A stretch of DNA of 8,094 nt from an uncultured Eggerthellaceae bacterium (GTDB lineage: Bacteria; Actinomycetota; Coriobacteriia; Coriobacteriales; Eggerthellaceae), in NCBI GenBank assembly GCA_910585565.1, contig CAJUFC010000057.1:1-8094 (forward strand), given 5' to 3'. Under the pieces are notes generated by a model. It was not told the DNA's origin and ran no database searches. It was given only the letters and a program-made list of their open reading frames with translations. Both the position numbers and the translations under genes were made by a program. Shown here in pieces: positions 1 through 6,290 of the stretch (position 1 is its first letter; every line of letters begins with the position of its first letter).

Positions 1-189
1 GTGAAGGCGTTCAACGAGATGAAGGACGGCTCGATGCGCCTGCCGGGCCTCAAGGGCAAGAAGGTCATCGAGCACGCGCCGGTGTGCCCCTTTTGCAAGG
101 AGGAGGTCAACGTGGGCGCCACGCGCTGCTATCACTGTGCGGCCGACCTGCCTGCGGTGGCCGAGCCGACGATAGAGACGGTGGGCTAG
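1..189 (+). CDS. mscL: C-terminal end of a probable large-conductance mechanosensitive channel (MscL) with zinc ribbon; 5' end outside window
   Basis: Only the last 62 codons are visible. The gene probably starts upstream, and the GTG at position 1 is more likely an internal Val than a start. The visible part opens with V-K-A-F-N-E-M-K, which resembles the end of the second transmembrane helix of MscL (typically VKxxNxxK). A short basic linker follows, then a treble-clef-like zinc ribbon C-x2-C-x10-C-x2-C (codons 29, 32, 43 and 46; CPFC and CYHC), then a short acidic tail ending at TAG 187-189. From memory, MscL proteins of Coriobacteriia and some Firmicutes carry such a ribbon after TM2. MscL is a pentameric inner-membrane pore that opens under hypo-osmotic tension, and the ribbon would lie in the cytoplasm. 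An intrinsic terminator follows within about 50 bases. The channel identity rests on a few residues, so another membrane protein with a zinc-ribbon tail is possible. Confidence 0.55.
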   Translation: MKAFNEMKDGSMRLPGLKGKKVIEHAPVCPFCKEEVNVGATRCYHCAADLPAVAEPTIETVG

Positions 190-238
190 CCGCTGTCGGT
201 CGATGATGCCGCTTTTGTGCGCGAGATACGGTACTATC

Positions 239-270
239 AATGCAGGGAGTTCGCGCTCCCTGCATTTGTC
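239..270 (+). terminator. Rho-independent terminator after the mscL-like gene
   Basis: A perfect 11-bp inverted repeat (239-249 with 256-266; core TGCAGGGAG / CTCCCTGCA) encloses a six-base loop, TTCGCG. The run TTTGTCTTAT follows directly. It lies 50 bases past the stop codon at 187-189, as expected for an intrinsic terminator. The T-tract is interrupted, so termination may be partial and some read-through into the downstream membrane-protein gene is possible. Confidence 0.8.
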
Positions 271-320
271 TTATAGAGGGTGGAAGGCGAGTCGTGGCAA
301 AGGTGACACAGGGGCGAGAC

Positions 321-1793
321 ATGGCGTTGTTGAAGAGAATCCTCAGACCGGAGCATGTCTTTCTGGTCATCTTCGTTCCGTTGAGCATCATGGCGTGCCT
401 GCTCTATCCCGTGGGTGCCGGCTTCGACGAGGAGGCGCACGTCTCTCGCATCGACCAGCTGGCGCGTGGTGGCATCGTCGCGCCCGAGGTCGATCGCGCG
501 GACATCGACTATCGCTACTACCTCGACTCGTCTTCGGAAGACCCGCTTTATGGTGGCGTGGTCGACCGCAGTCTTGCTGAGGTGACGTTCAAGGGCGACA
601 AGGTGTTCTTGCTGAACCCGGGTCGGGCGTACGTGTTTCCCACGTGGCAGACGCCTGACGTGGCGGTTGAGGCGTCCTACGGGGACGAAGACGTCCTCAT
701 CCCGTTCTCCAATACGGCCATCAACACGCCGGTGACCTATCTGCCGCAGCTCGTCGTGTTCTCCATCGCGCGCCTGTTCGTCGACGGCGCATATACGCTC
801 ATCGTGCTCATGCGCTTGTCCCAGACGCTCGTTTTGGCCCTGGCGCTGTTCTTTGCCATACGGCTCATCCCGATAGGGAAGTGGCCCCTTGCCGTGGTGG
901 GCATGCTGCCGGTGACCATCATGGTGAACGCTGGCGTCACAGGCGACATGATGTGCTTTGTCTGCTGTGTAGGGTTCTTGGTGGCGCTTTTGCGGCTTCT
1001 GCTCGAAAAGCCTGCGGATGCGCGGCGCTCGTGGGTCGTGCTTGTCGCCACTATTGTCTGTCTCGGCCTCGTGAAGATGTCGTATCTGCCGCTCATGATG
1101 CTGGCGATTCTCATTCCCATCGTACGGCCTGAGTATCGCGCGCGCCGGTACTACGGCATCATCGGCGGTGCCTGGATTGCCTCGGTCCTGCTGTTCGGGG
1201 CGTGGTACCTCGTGGCGGTGTCTGGCGTCAACACGGGCGCCATGTTCAAGGACGTCGTGCATCCGAACGAGCAGATGGCATTCGTGTTGCAGCATCCGCT
1301 GTCCTTTGCGAAGATGCTGTTCGATGCGTTCCTGCAGACCAACTTCTTCCAGCTGCACAATGAGTATGGCTATCTTGGCGCCCATGGCGTGCCGCTCTAC
1401 GACTCGTTGTGGGTGGGCATCCTCCTGCTCGTTGTCTCGCTTGCCATCAAGGACGACCGCGAAGTGACCGTCAAGATGCCGATGAAGCGAGCGCTGCTGA
1501 TCGCATGCGGTATCATCGCGATGCTGCTTGCGGTGTTCGTGCTGGTCTCGCTGGCGCTGTACTTGCAATACACGGAGGTCGGGCTTGACGTGATCGAGGG
1601 CGTGCAGACGCGCTACTTCCTGCCGACGCTGCCGTTCTTGCTGGTGGCGCTACTGGTGCCGTATCGCCAGTCGATCGACCCGTATATCAAGCGTCCGACG
1701 AGTCTGGTAGTTCCGGCAACGTGCTTTCTCACGGCGCTGGAGGTCTTCTACGCGCTCGTGATCGTCTACAACTTCGTGCGCGTGATCTTCTAA
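321..1793 (+). CDS. DUF2142-family polytopic membrane protein (GT-C-like)
   Basis: This is a 490-residue, very hydrophobic protein with roughly nine to eleven membrane segments. One segment spans residues 12-33. A long polar loop of about 100 residues follows, then further segments near 141-182, 188-228, 238-267, 279-301, 362-376, 390-415, 432-447 and 462-487. Family hallmarks are GFDEEAH (34-40) at the start of the large loop, NTPVTYLPQ (135-143), KMSYLPLM (252-259) and GVQTRYFLP (427-435), which matches the DUF2142 GVQGRYFLP block. DUF2142 proteins are uncharacterised. Their acidic first-loop motif and topology resemble lipid-linked-sugar (GT-C) transferases, so a role in envelope glycan assembly is inference. 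The ATG at 321 follows AGGGG at 310-314 with six-base spacing. An in-frame GTG at 294 preceded by GGAAGG (282-287) is a credible alternative that adds nine residues. The gene has its own terminator downstream, and no clear promoter was seen. Confidence 0.85.
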   Translation: MALLKRILRPEHVFLVIFVPLSIMACLLYPVGAGFDEEAHVSRIDQLARGGIVAPEVDRADIDYRYYLDSSSEDPLYGGVVDRSLAEVTFKGDKVFLLNPGRAYVFPTWQTPDVAVEASYGDEDVLIPFSNTAINTPVTYLPQLVVFSIARLFVDGAYTLIVLMRLSQTLVLALALFFAIRLIPIGKWPLAVVGMLPVTIMVNAGVTGDMMCFVCCVGFLVALLRLLLEKPADARRSWVVLVATIVCLGLVKMSYLPLMMLAILIPIVRPEYRARRYYGIIGGAWIASVLLFGAWYLVAVSGVNTGAMFKDVVHPNEQMAFVLQHPLSFAKMLFDAFLQTNFFQLHNEYGYLGAHGVPLYDSLWVGILLLVVSLAIKDDREVTVKMPMKRALLIACGIIAMLLAVFVLVSLALYLQYTEVGLDVIEGVQTRYFLPTLPFLLVALLVPYRQSIDPYIKRPTSLVVPATCFLTALEVFYALVIVYNFVRVIF

Positions 1794-1814
1794 GAAAACT
1801 AAGGCATATATAAG

Positions 1815-1855
1815 AAAGGCCCGCTTCCCTTCGATGGGGAAGCGGGCCTTTTTGC
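1815..1855. terminator. Bidirectional intrinsic terminator between convergent genes
   Basis: A perfect 15-bp stem (1815-1829 with 1837-1851; arms AAAGGCCCGCTTCCC and GGGAAGCGGGCCTTT) encloses a seven-base loop at 1830-1836. Five T residues (1849-1853) serve the + strand. On the opposite strand the A-rich flank reads as TTTCTTATATAT, giving a T-tract for the minus-strand gene. It lies about 20 bases past the DUF2142 stop codon and about 60 bases past the surface-protein stop codon, so it most likely ends both transcripts. Confidence 0.93.
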
Positions 1856-1910
1856 TTACGAGGCTTGTCGAACGGTGCAGCCTAGCGTGGCCGCACGTGC
1901 CTCACGACCA

Positions 1911-4853
1911 TTACTCTTCGTCGTTGAGGATGGCATTCAGCGCGTCGTTCTGCAGCTTCCTCGTGCGCAGCGAGAACGCGAGCGCGATGCCGATGGCGGC
2001 GCCCACGCCGAGCAGGAGCAGGATCGGCGAGCTGTCGCCTGCCTTGGCCATGCCGCCCGCAGGGTTGGTGCCCGATATCCACTTTGCGTAGTACGTGGTG
2101 TTCTCGGTGGCCACCTCGGGCAGATCGAGCGTCGGCTCGCCCATGAAGTCGGGGTTGACGTACCAGCCCTCCAGATAGTAGCCCTCGCGAACCGATGTCG
2201 GCATGGTGCGCGGGGTGGGGGCAGTGCCGTAGGGAACCTCGATGGGGGCAACTGCCGAGCCATCGTTGCTCTGGAAGGTGTAGGTGACGGTTGCGTTGCT
2301 CACCGTGTACGGCGTCTCGGTGTCGTTGACGGCCAAGGTGGGGTGGTATCCGTTGGCGACATAGCTCGACGGCATGGCGGTCGAATACCAGCCGCCCGTG
2401 ATGGCGTAGTCGGGGGTCACGCCCTCGGCCACCTTGATGACGGGGCTGCCGACGATCTCTCCGCCGGAAAGCGTCACCTTGGAGTTGGAAGCCAAGGGGG
2501 ACAGCTCGCCCTGCGGCGCGAAGAAGCCGCTCATGAAGCTCGTGAACGCCGCGATGGCCGACGTGTCTTCCTCGGCAGCGTTTGCCGACTTCGTCGAGTT
2601 CGTGGAGTCGTAGATGTCGATGCCGACAGCGCCCGAGCGCAGCTCGCCGGTGGTCGTGCCCTCCATGGTGAAGGAGCCGCCAGCGGTGAGCGCAACGGCG
2701 CTTTCCGAGCCGGCTATCAGGCCCGCGTTGACGGTCAGCTTCGCTGCTGCGCCATTGACGAGGACGCCCACCTTGTTGGGGTCGTCCGCTTTCGCATCCT
2801 CGGTGCCGATGGTGCCATTAGCCGAGAGGGTGAGCGAACCCAGCACGGTGACGGGCGCGTTGTCGGTCTCAGCTGCCTGGCTGATGGATTTGCCGCCCAG
2901 GTCGAGGGCGACGTCGCCGTCGGAGGGGACGGTCACCGTCTCCACGACGTTGGTCAGCAGCTTGACGGTCTGGGCGGTGGTGCCTGCCGTCTGGGCTGCG
3001 GTGGCAGCGTCGATGGCGTACTGCAGCGTTGCGTAGGGGACGGAGTTGAACGATGCCGGCGCCTCGGAGGCGTTGCCGGAGATGTCGATGCCCTTGTCGC
3101 TCGCCTCGGCGTTGTCGAGGTTGACGTACTGGCTCTTGTTGGTTGCGCTGAGGGACGCCACGGGCGTCGTGGAGATGTTCTTCGTCACGCTGAAGTCGGG
3201 GGAGGTCACCTTGCGGAACAACCCGACGAGGCCGGCTGCGTAGTTGTCGCCGGTGATGGTGGCGGCAGTGTTGATGTTCTTGGTGATGGTGGCGGCCTCG
3301 ATGACGCTGCCGACGATGCCGCCGGCAATGCCGTTCTTGCCACCCGAGATGTTGGCCTTGTCGCCGTTGCGGCAGCCCGTGATGGTGGGGGAGGACGAGC
3401 CCGTGCTGTCCTCGATGACGCCGACGATGCCGCCAGCCGGCGAGCTTGCAGCCGTCACCGGCGCGCTGTTGATGCAGGTGGTGACGTTCACGGCGTTCGT
3501 GGCGCTGCCGACGATGCCGCCGAAGCCGCCCTCGGTGTCGCCCGTGCCGCTGACGGAGACGGTGCCGGTGTTCTCGCAGGTGCTGATGTCCATCGAGGCG
3601 GTGGAGGTGCGGCCGGCCACAGTGCCCGCGATGCCGCCAGCGTTGCCGTCGACCGCAGCGACGGAAGCGTTGTTGGAGCAGTTGGAGATGGTGCCCGACC
3701 CCGTGACGCTGCCGACGATGCCGCCCACGGCGGATAGCCCGGCCACGGTGCCAGAGGCGACGCGCACCTTGAAGATGGTCGTATCGTCGGTCATCGTGCC
3801 GGCCAAGGCGCCCACGTCAGTGCTGCTCGTGCAGCTGATTGCGACGTTCTTGAGCGTAAGGTTCTCGATTTTGGCGCCGCTCAGCGCGCCGAAGAGGCCC
3901 AGCTGGCTGCTTGACACGTCCTTGATGGCGAGGCCGCTGATGGTGTGGCCGCCGCCGTCAAAACTGCCTGCAAAGGGAGTGGCGCCCGGTGCGTACGGCG
4001 CGATGGGCGTGGTGACGGTGTCCTCGATCAGCCCATTGGCATCATCTGCATCATCCGTGGCTTCGTCAGTGATGCCGTCAGTGGTGCCGGTGCTGTCGTC
4101 GGTGCTATCGTCGGTGGCGTCGTTGGCGGGCGTGTCGCCAGCGCCCTCGTCGGCTGCGTCGTCGGCAGGGTCGGGCGTGACGCTGGACAGCCCGCGCAAC
4201 AGCGCATGCGAGGCCACTGCCTTGGCGCTGCTCGAGTCAGTCTCATCGGTCGTGGGTGGTGTGGGCACATCGGGCGTGCTGCTTGCGCCGCTGCCGATGG
4301 GCGTCCAAGGCGCGTTCTTCGAAAGGTCGATGTCTGCCGTCAGCGCAAAGTACTCGCCTGCGAAGTCCTTGCCGGCAGCCACCTGCTCGGCCAGGGCCAC
4401 CAGGCCCTCTGCGTTCGCGATCTCGTAGGGGGCGGTAGCGGTGCCGTTGCCCTTCCAGCTGCCGTTCGGCTTGGTCGACGACCCTGCCGAGGAGCTGTCG
4501 GCGGCGGCCAAGATGGAGTCAGGCGCGGAGGGCGTGACGTTTCCGTCGGCATTGCCCAGGCCGTCATCCGTGTCGTCAGAGACGTCGCCGTCTTCCGACG
4601 TGCCGCCGGTGGCGCTGTCGCCTGAGCTGCTTGAGCCCGCGTCGGTTGCGTTGTCGCTCTCGTCAGCCGACGAGGATGCGCTCGTGCCCTGGCCGCCTTG
4701 CTCGTTGCCGGTGGTCGCCTGCTCGGTTGGCGGCGTGTCGAACTTGGTCGAAGCGCCTGTGGCCCAAGCCTCTACCGGGACGAACATGAACATCGCCAGC
4801 GCGACGCTCAGAGCCGTGGCAAAGAATTTTGATATGAATGTAGTACGTTCCAT
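1911..4853 (-). CDS. Large secreted, membrane-anchored surface protein with GLUG-type repeats, right-handed beta-helix-like region and InlB B-repeat
   Basis: A 980-residue adhesin-like protein. Residues 1-31 form a Sec signal peptide (ERTTFISKFF, hydrophobic core, then AWA|TG). Residues 32-130 are low-complexity Ser/Thr/Asp/Gly. Residues 131-187 match the usual lead-in to GLUG proteins (GSWKGNGTATAPYEI, LTADIDLS, WTPIGS). An acidic low-complexity insert (188-288) follows, then the lead-in resumes with PFAGSFDGGGHTISGL (293-308). About eight GLUG-like units (GGIVG...I..C.N.A) fill residues 317-565. Residues 600-750 begin PYATLQYAIDAAT and look like a parallel beta-helix. Residues 814-850 are a GGWYST..YVANGYHP module. 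Residues 856-926 are an InlB B-repeat (EGYYLEGWYVNPDF...YYAKW). The end is MAKAGD (935-940), a TM helix (about 943-962) and RTRK, then an acidic tail. This is the order of a sortase substrate without a canonical LPXTG. The start has a modest GGTGGG ribosome site. The role is probably adhesion or surface interaction; the ligand is unknown. Confidence 0.88.
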   Translation of the reverse strand: MERTTFISKFFATALSVALAMFMFVPVEAWATGASTKFDTPPTEQATTGNEQGGQGTSASSSADESDNATDAGSSSSGDSATGGTSEDGDVSDDTDDGLGNADGNVTPSAPDSILAAADSSSAGSSTKPNGSWKGNGTATAPYEIANAEGLVALAEQVAAGKDFAGEYFALTADIDLSKNAPWTPIGSGASSTPDVPTPPTTDETDSSSAKAVASHALLRGLSSVTPDPADDAADEGAGDTPANDATDDSTDDSTGTTDGITDEATDDADDANGLIEDTVTTPIAPYAPGATPFAGSFDGGGHTISGLAIKDVSSSQLGLFGALSGAKIENLTLKNVAISCTSSTDVGALAGTMTDDTTIFKVRVASGTVAGLSAVGGIVGSVTGSGTISNCSNNASVAAVDGNAGGIAGTVAGRTSTASMDISTCENTGTVSVSGTGDTEGGFGGIVGSATNAVNVTTCINSAPVTAASSPAGGIVGVIEDSTGSSSPTITGCRNGDKANISGGKNGIAGGIVGSVIEAATITKNINTAATITGDNYAAGLVGLFRKVTSPDFSVTKNISTTPVASLSATNKSQYVNLDNAEASDKGIDISGNASEAPASFNSVPYATLQYAIDAATAAQTAGTTAQTVKLLTNVVETVTVPSDGDVALDLGGKSISQAAETDNAPVTVLGSLTLSANGTIGTEDAKADDPNKVGVLVNGAAAKLTVNAGLIAGSESAVALTAGGSFTMEGTTTGELRSGAVGIDIYDSTNSTKSANAAEEDTSAIAAFTSFMSGFFAPQGELSPLASNSKVTLSGGEIVGSPVIKVAEGVTPDYAITGGWYSTAMPSSYVANGYHPTLAVNDTETPYTVSNATVTYTFQSNDGSAVAPIEVPYGTAPTPRTMPTSVREGYYLEGWYVNPDFMGEPTLDLPEVATENTTYYAKWISGTNPAGGMAKAGDSSPILLLLGVGAAIGIALAFSLRTRKLQNDALNAILNDEE
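4090..4125. repeat. Three degenerate 12-bp tandem units in the acidic insert of the surface protein
   Basis: On the + strand the units are GTGCTGTCGTCG (4090-4101), GTGCTATCGTCG (4102-4113) and GTGGCGTCGTTG (4114-4125). Unit 2 differs from unit 1 at one base and unit 3 at three bases. The unit length is a multiple of three, so gain or loss of a unit would keep the surface-protein frame. On the coding strand they specify the Asp-Asp-Ser-Thr-like run near residues 243-255. The repeat may simply reflect codon bias in a repetitive peptide. Confidence 0.5.
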
Positions 4854-4908
4854 AAGCAGCCCACCGTCTATCTCTTTTATTTATCTTGCGACCGACAAAT
4901 GCATAGTC

Positions 4909-4930
4909 GGATTGAATTATAATTCAATCC
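4909..4930. promoter_or_regulatory. Perfect 22-bp palindrome in the divergent promoter region, probable operator
   Basis: The half-site GGATTGAATTA (4909-4919) is followed with no spacer by its exact reverse complement TAATTCAATCC (4920-4930). The centre contains TATAAT on the + strand (4918-4923) and, by symmetry, on the - strand (4916-4921), so both divergent genes could have a consensus -10 box here. No good -35 box stands 16-18 bases upstream on either strand. A second option for the surface-protein gene is a -35 of TTGAAT (minus strand, 4922-4927) with TATGCA (4900-4905) 16 bases on. A symmetric AT-rich site between divergent genes typically binds a dimeric regulator. It has no T-tract and is AT-rich, so it is unlikely to be a terminator. 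The regulator is not encoded in the window. Confidence 0.6.
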
Positions 4931-5018
4931 TGTTCGAATTACAGCTGTGAGCAGGAGTTTTGTGTGGGAATGGCATGCGTTTTCGAGCGATATGTCCGAC
5001 TGAAAGGAATCCGGCACC

Positions 5019-5321
5019 ATGGCAGAGGAAAACAACGTGAACATGCAGGCTTCTCGACTGGAGCTTGATGGGATGGCGGAGATCCGCGACGGCGTCTATG
5101 CCAACATCGCCCTGGCGCGCACGTCTCCCAAAGAGAGCATCCTCGACTTTGCGTTCATCGACTCGAACGAGCAGGACGCGGAGGGCAACATCGTCACGAA
5201 GGGCAAGTTCCAGGCGCGTATCATCATGTCGAACTCGTCTTTGGTCGAGCTGCGCGACATGCTGGACAAGCACATCGCCCAGCACGTCCAGAGCTTCCCG
5301 CTGGGGGGCATGGCCAACTAG
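5019..5321 (+). CDS. DUF3467 domain-containing protein
   Basis: A 100-residue soluble protein without signal peptide or membrane segment. The core matches my recollection of the DUF3467 pattern: a polar lead, then DGVYANIALARTSPKESILDF (about 24-44), a variable loop with acidic residues (45-60), KFQARIIMS (63-71) and a C-terminal amphipathic helix SLVELRDMLDKHIAQHV (74-90). The family is small, widespread in bacteria and archaea, and has no established biochemical function. AAAGGA (5003-5008) lies about ten bases before the ATG, a slightly long but acceptable ribosome-site spacing. It is the first gene rightward of the palindromic divergent region, with a likely leader of roughly 90 bases. 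A 103-base gap separates it from mazG, with no convincing terminator, so it may lead a DUF3467-mazG-recQ transcript. Family assignment is by pattern recognition only. Confidence 0.8.
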   Translation: MAEENNVNMQASRLELDGMAEIRDGVYANIALARTSPKESILDFAFIDSNEQDAEGNIVTKGKFQARIIMSNSSLVELRDMLDKHIAQHVQSFPLGGMAN

Positions 5322-5424
5322 GCCGAGCTGACTGGTGGTGGCTGCTGACGGCTGCCGGCGGCGGACGTCAGCCAATGCGTGGGTAGCGCGAAGCGCGCGA
5401 GGGCGAGAAAGCGGAGGCATGAGC

Positions 5425-6249
5425 GTGGCACATGATGAGTTCAGCGAGTTCGTAGACACCATAGCGGCGTTGCGCGCGCCTGGCGGATGCCCGTGGGACC
5501 GCGAGCAGACGCACAAGAGCATCGCATCCAACATGATCGAGGAGGCCTACGAGGCGGTCGAGGCCATCGAGGAGCAGGATGTGGCGCACCTGCGCGAAGA
5601 GCTCGGCGACGTGCTTTTGCAAGTCGTGCTCCAAAGCCAGATTGCCCAGGACGAAGGCGAGTTCACCATCGATGACGTCTGTCGCGATGTGAACGACAAG
5701 ATCGTGCGGCGCCACCCTCACGTGTTCGGGGATGCGTCAGCGGGGTCGTCCGAGGAGGTGCTGGACGCCTGGGACAAGATCAAGGCCGGCGAGAAAGGTA
5801 GCGCGGTCGAGGAAGGCCCTCATCGGCTGCTCGATGGCGTGCCGCGCAGCCTGCCGGCGCTCACGCAGGCGCAGAAGATCTCGCGCAAGGCGGCAGCGGT
5901 CGGCTTCGACTGGGATGACGTCGACGGCGTCTGGGCGAAGGTCGAGGAGGAGATATCCGAGCTCAAGGCTGCCTACGCTGCTTTTCTCGCGGCGCCTCGG
6001 GAGGGCCAGGCGCATGCAGCAGCCAAGCATGACGTGACTCTCGAGCTGGGCGACGTCTTGTTCTCGCTCGTCAACGTCGCCCGCAAGATGGGCGTCAACG
6101 CCGAGGAGGCCCTCAGGGCGACCTGCGCGAAGTTCCGTCAGCGCTGGGAATGCATGGAAGACGCCGCCTCTGCCGAAGGTGTTCAGCTCGAACGTCTTTC
6201 CCAACCTGAGCAAGAACGCCTCTGGCAACAATCAAAACAGCAACGCTAA
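5425..6249 (+). CDS. mazG: Nucleoside triphosphate pyrophosphohydrolase MazG
   Basis: A 274-residue cytoplasmic enzyme that hydrolyses NTPs and dNTPs to the monophosphate plus pyrophosphate, which removes aberrant nucleotides. In E. coli it also affects (p)ppGpp-linked stress survival. The length is close to E. coli MazG (263). It has two tandem MazG domains. The first carries LRAPGGCPWDREQTH (16-30) and the Mg-binding pattern ExxE...ExxD at E40, E43, E59 and D62. The second has E176, E179, E207 and D210 and the closing KFRQRWECME (236-245). Both acidic sets are intact. The second domain has a longer, Ala-rich loop between its helices (about 183-201). For the start, GGAGG at 5413-5417 stands seven bases from the GTG at 5425 but only one base from an in-frame ATG at 5419, so the GTG is favoured; the ATG would add two residues. 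recQ begins 41 bases downstream. Confidence 0.95.
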   Translation: MAHDEFSEFVDTIAALRAPGGCPWDREQTHKSIASNMIEEAYEAVEAIEEQDVAHLREELGDVLLQVVLQSQIAQDEGEFTIDDVCRDVNDKIVRRHPHVFGDASAGSSEEVLDAWDKIKAGEKGSAVEEGPHRLLDGVPRSLPALTQAQKISRKAAAVGFDWDDVDGVWAKVEEEISELKAAYAAFLAAPREGQAHAAAKHDVTLELGDVLFSLVNVARKMGVNAEEALRATCAKFRQRWECMEDAASAEGVQLERLSQPEQERLWQQSKQQR

Positions 6250-6290
6250 TATGCTGCCGCGTCGGCGGCTGCCGTGATGGGAGGTTGGCA

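Noticed and set aside
237..1568. 443-codon minus-strand frame antisense to the DUF2142 gene
   Set aside because: The product is full of His, Arg, Gln and Asp with no domain, typical of the reverse of a hydrophobic protein. The + strand product matches a known membrane family.
1875..3737. 620-codon open frame on the + strand, antisense to the surface-protein gene
   Set aside because: Its product is Gly/Arg/Val-rich with no recognisable domain. It is the expected shadow of a GC-rich gene with strong third-position bias and repetitive coding on the other strand, while the minus-strand product has a signal peptide and known repeat families.
3244..4428. 394-codon + strand frame with Pro/Met/Val-rich, seemingly hydrophobic repeats
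   Set aside because: It lies entirely antisense to the GLUG repeats and acidic insert. The apparent periodicity (TMPPA-like) mirrors the Gly-Gly-Ile-Val-Gly repeats read backwards.
4905..5001. AGTCGGA (4905-4911) and its reverse complement TCCGACT (4995-5001) flanking the divergent region, considered as paired operator sites
   Set aside because: Seven bases with no extension on either side over nearly 100 bases of spacing is within chance expectation.
5344..5372. Inverted repeat GCTGACG / CGTCAGC between the DUF3467 gene and mazG, considered as terminator or attenuator
   Set aside because: It has only seven base pairs around a 15-base loop and no T-tract after it, so it is weak in a GC-rich region.
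6256..6269. Small GCCGC / GCGGC hairpin between mazG and recQ
   Set aside because: A five-base stem without a T-tract is expected by chance at this base composition.
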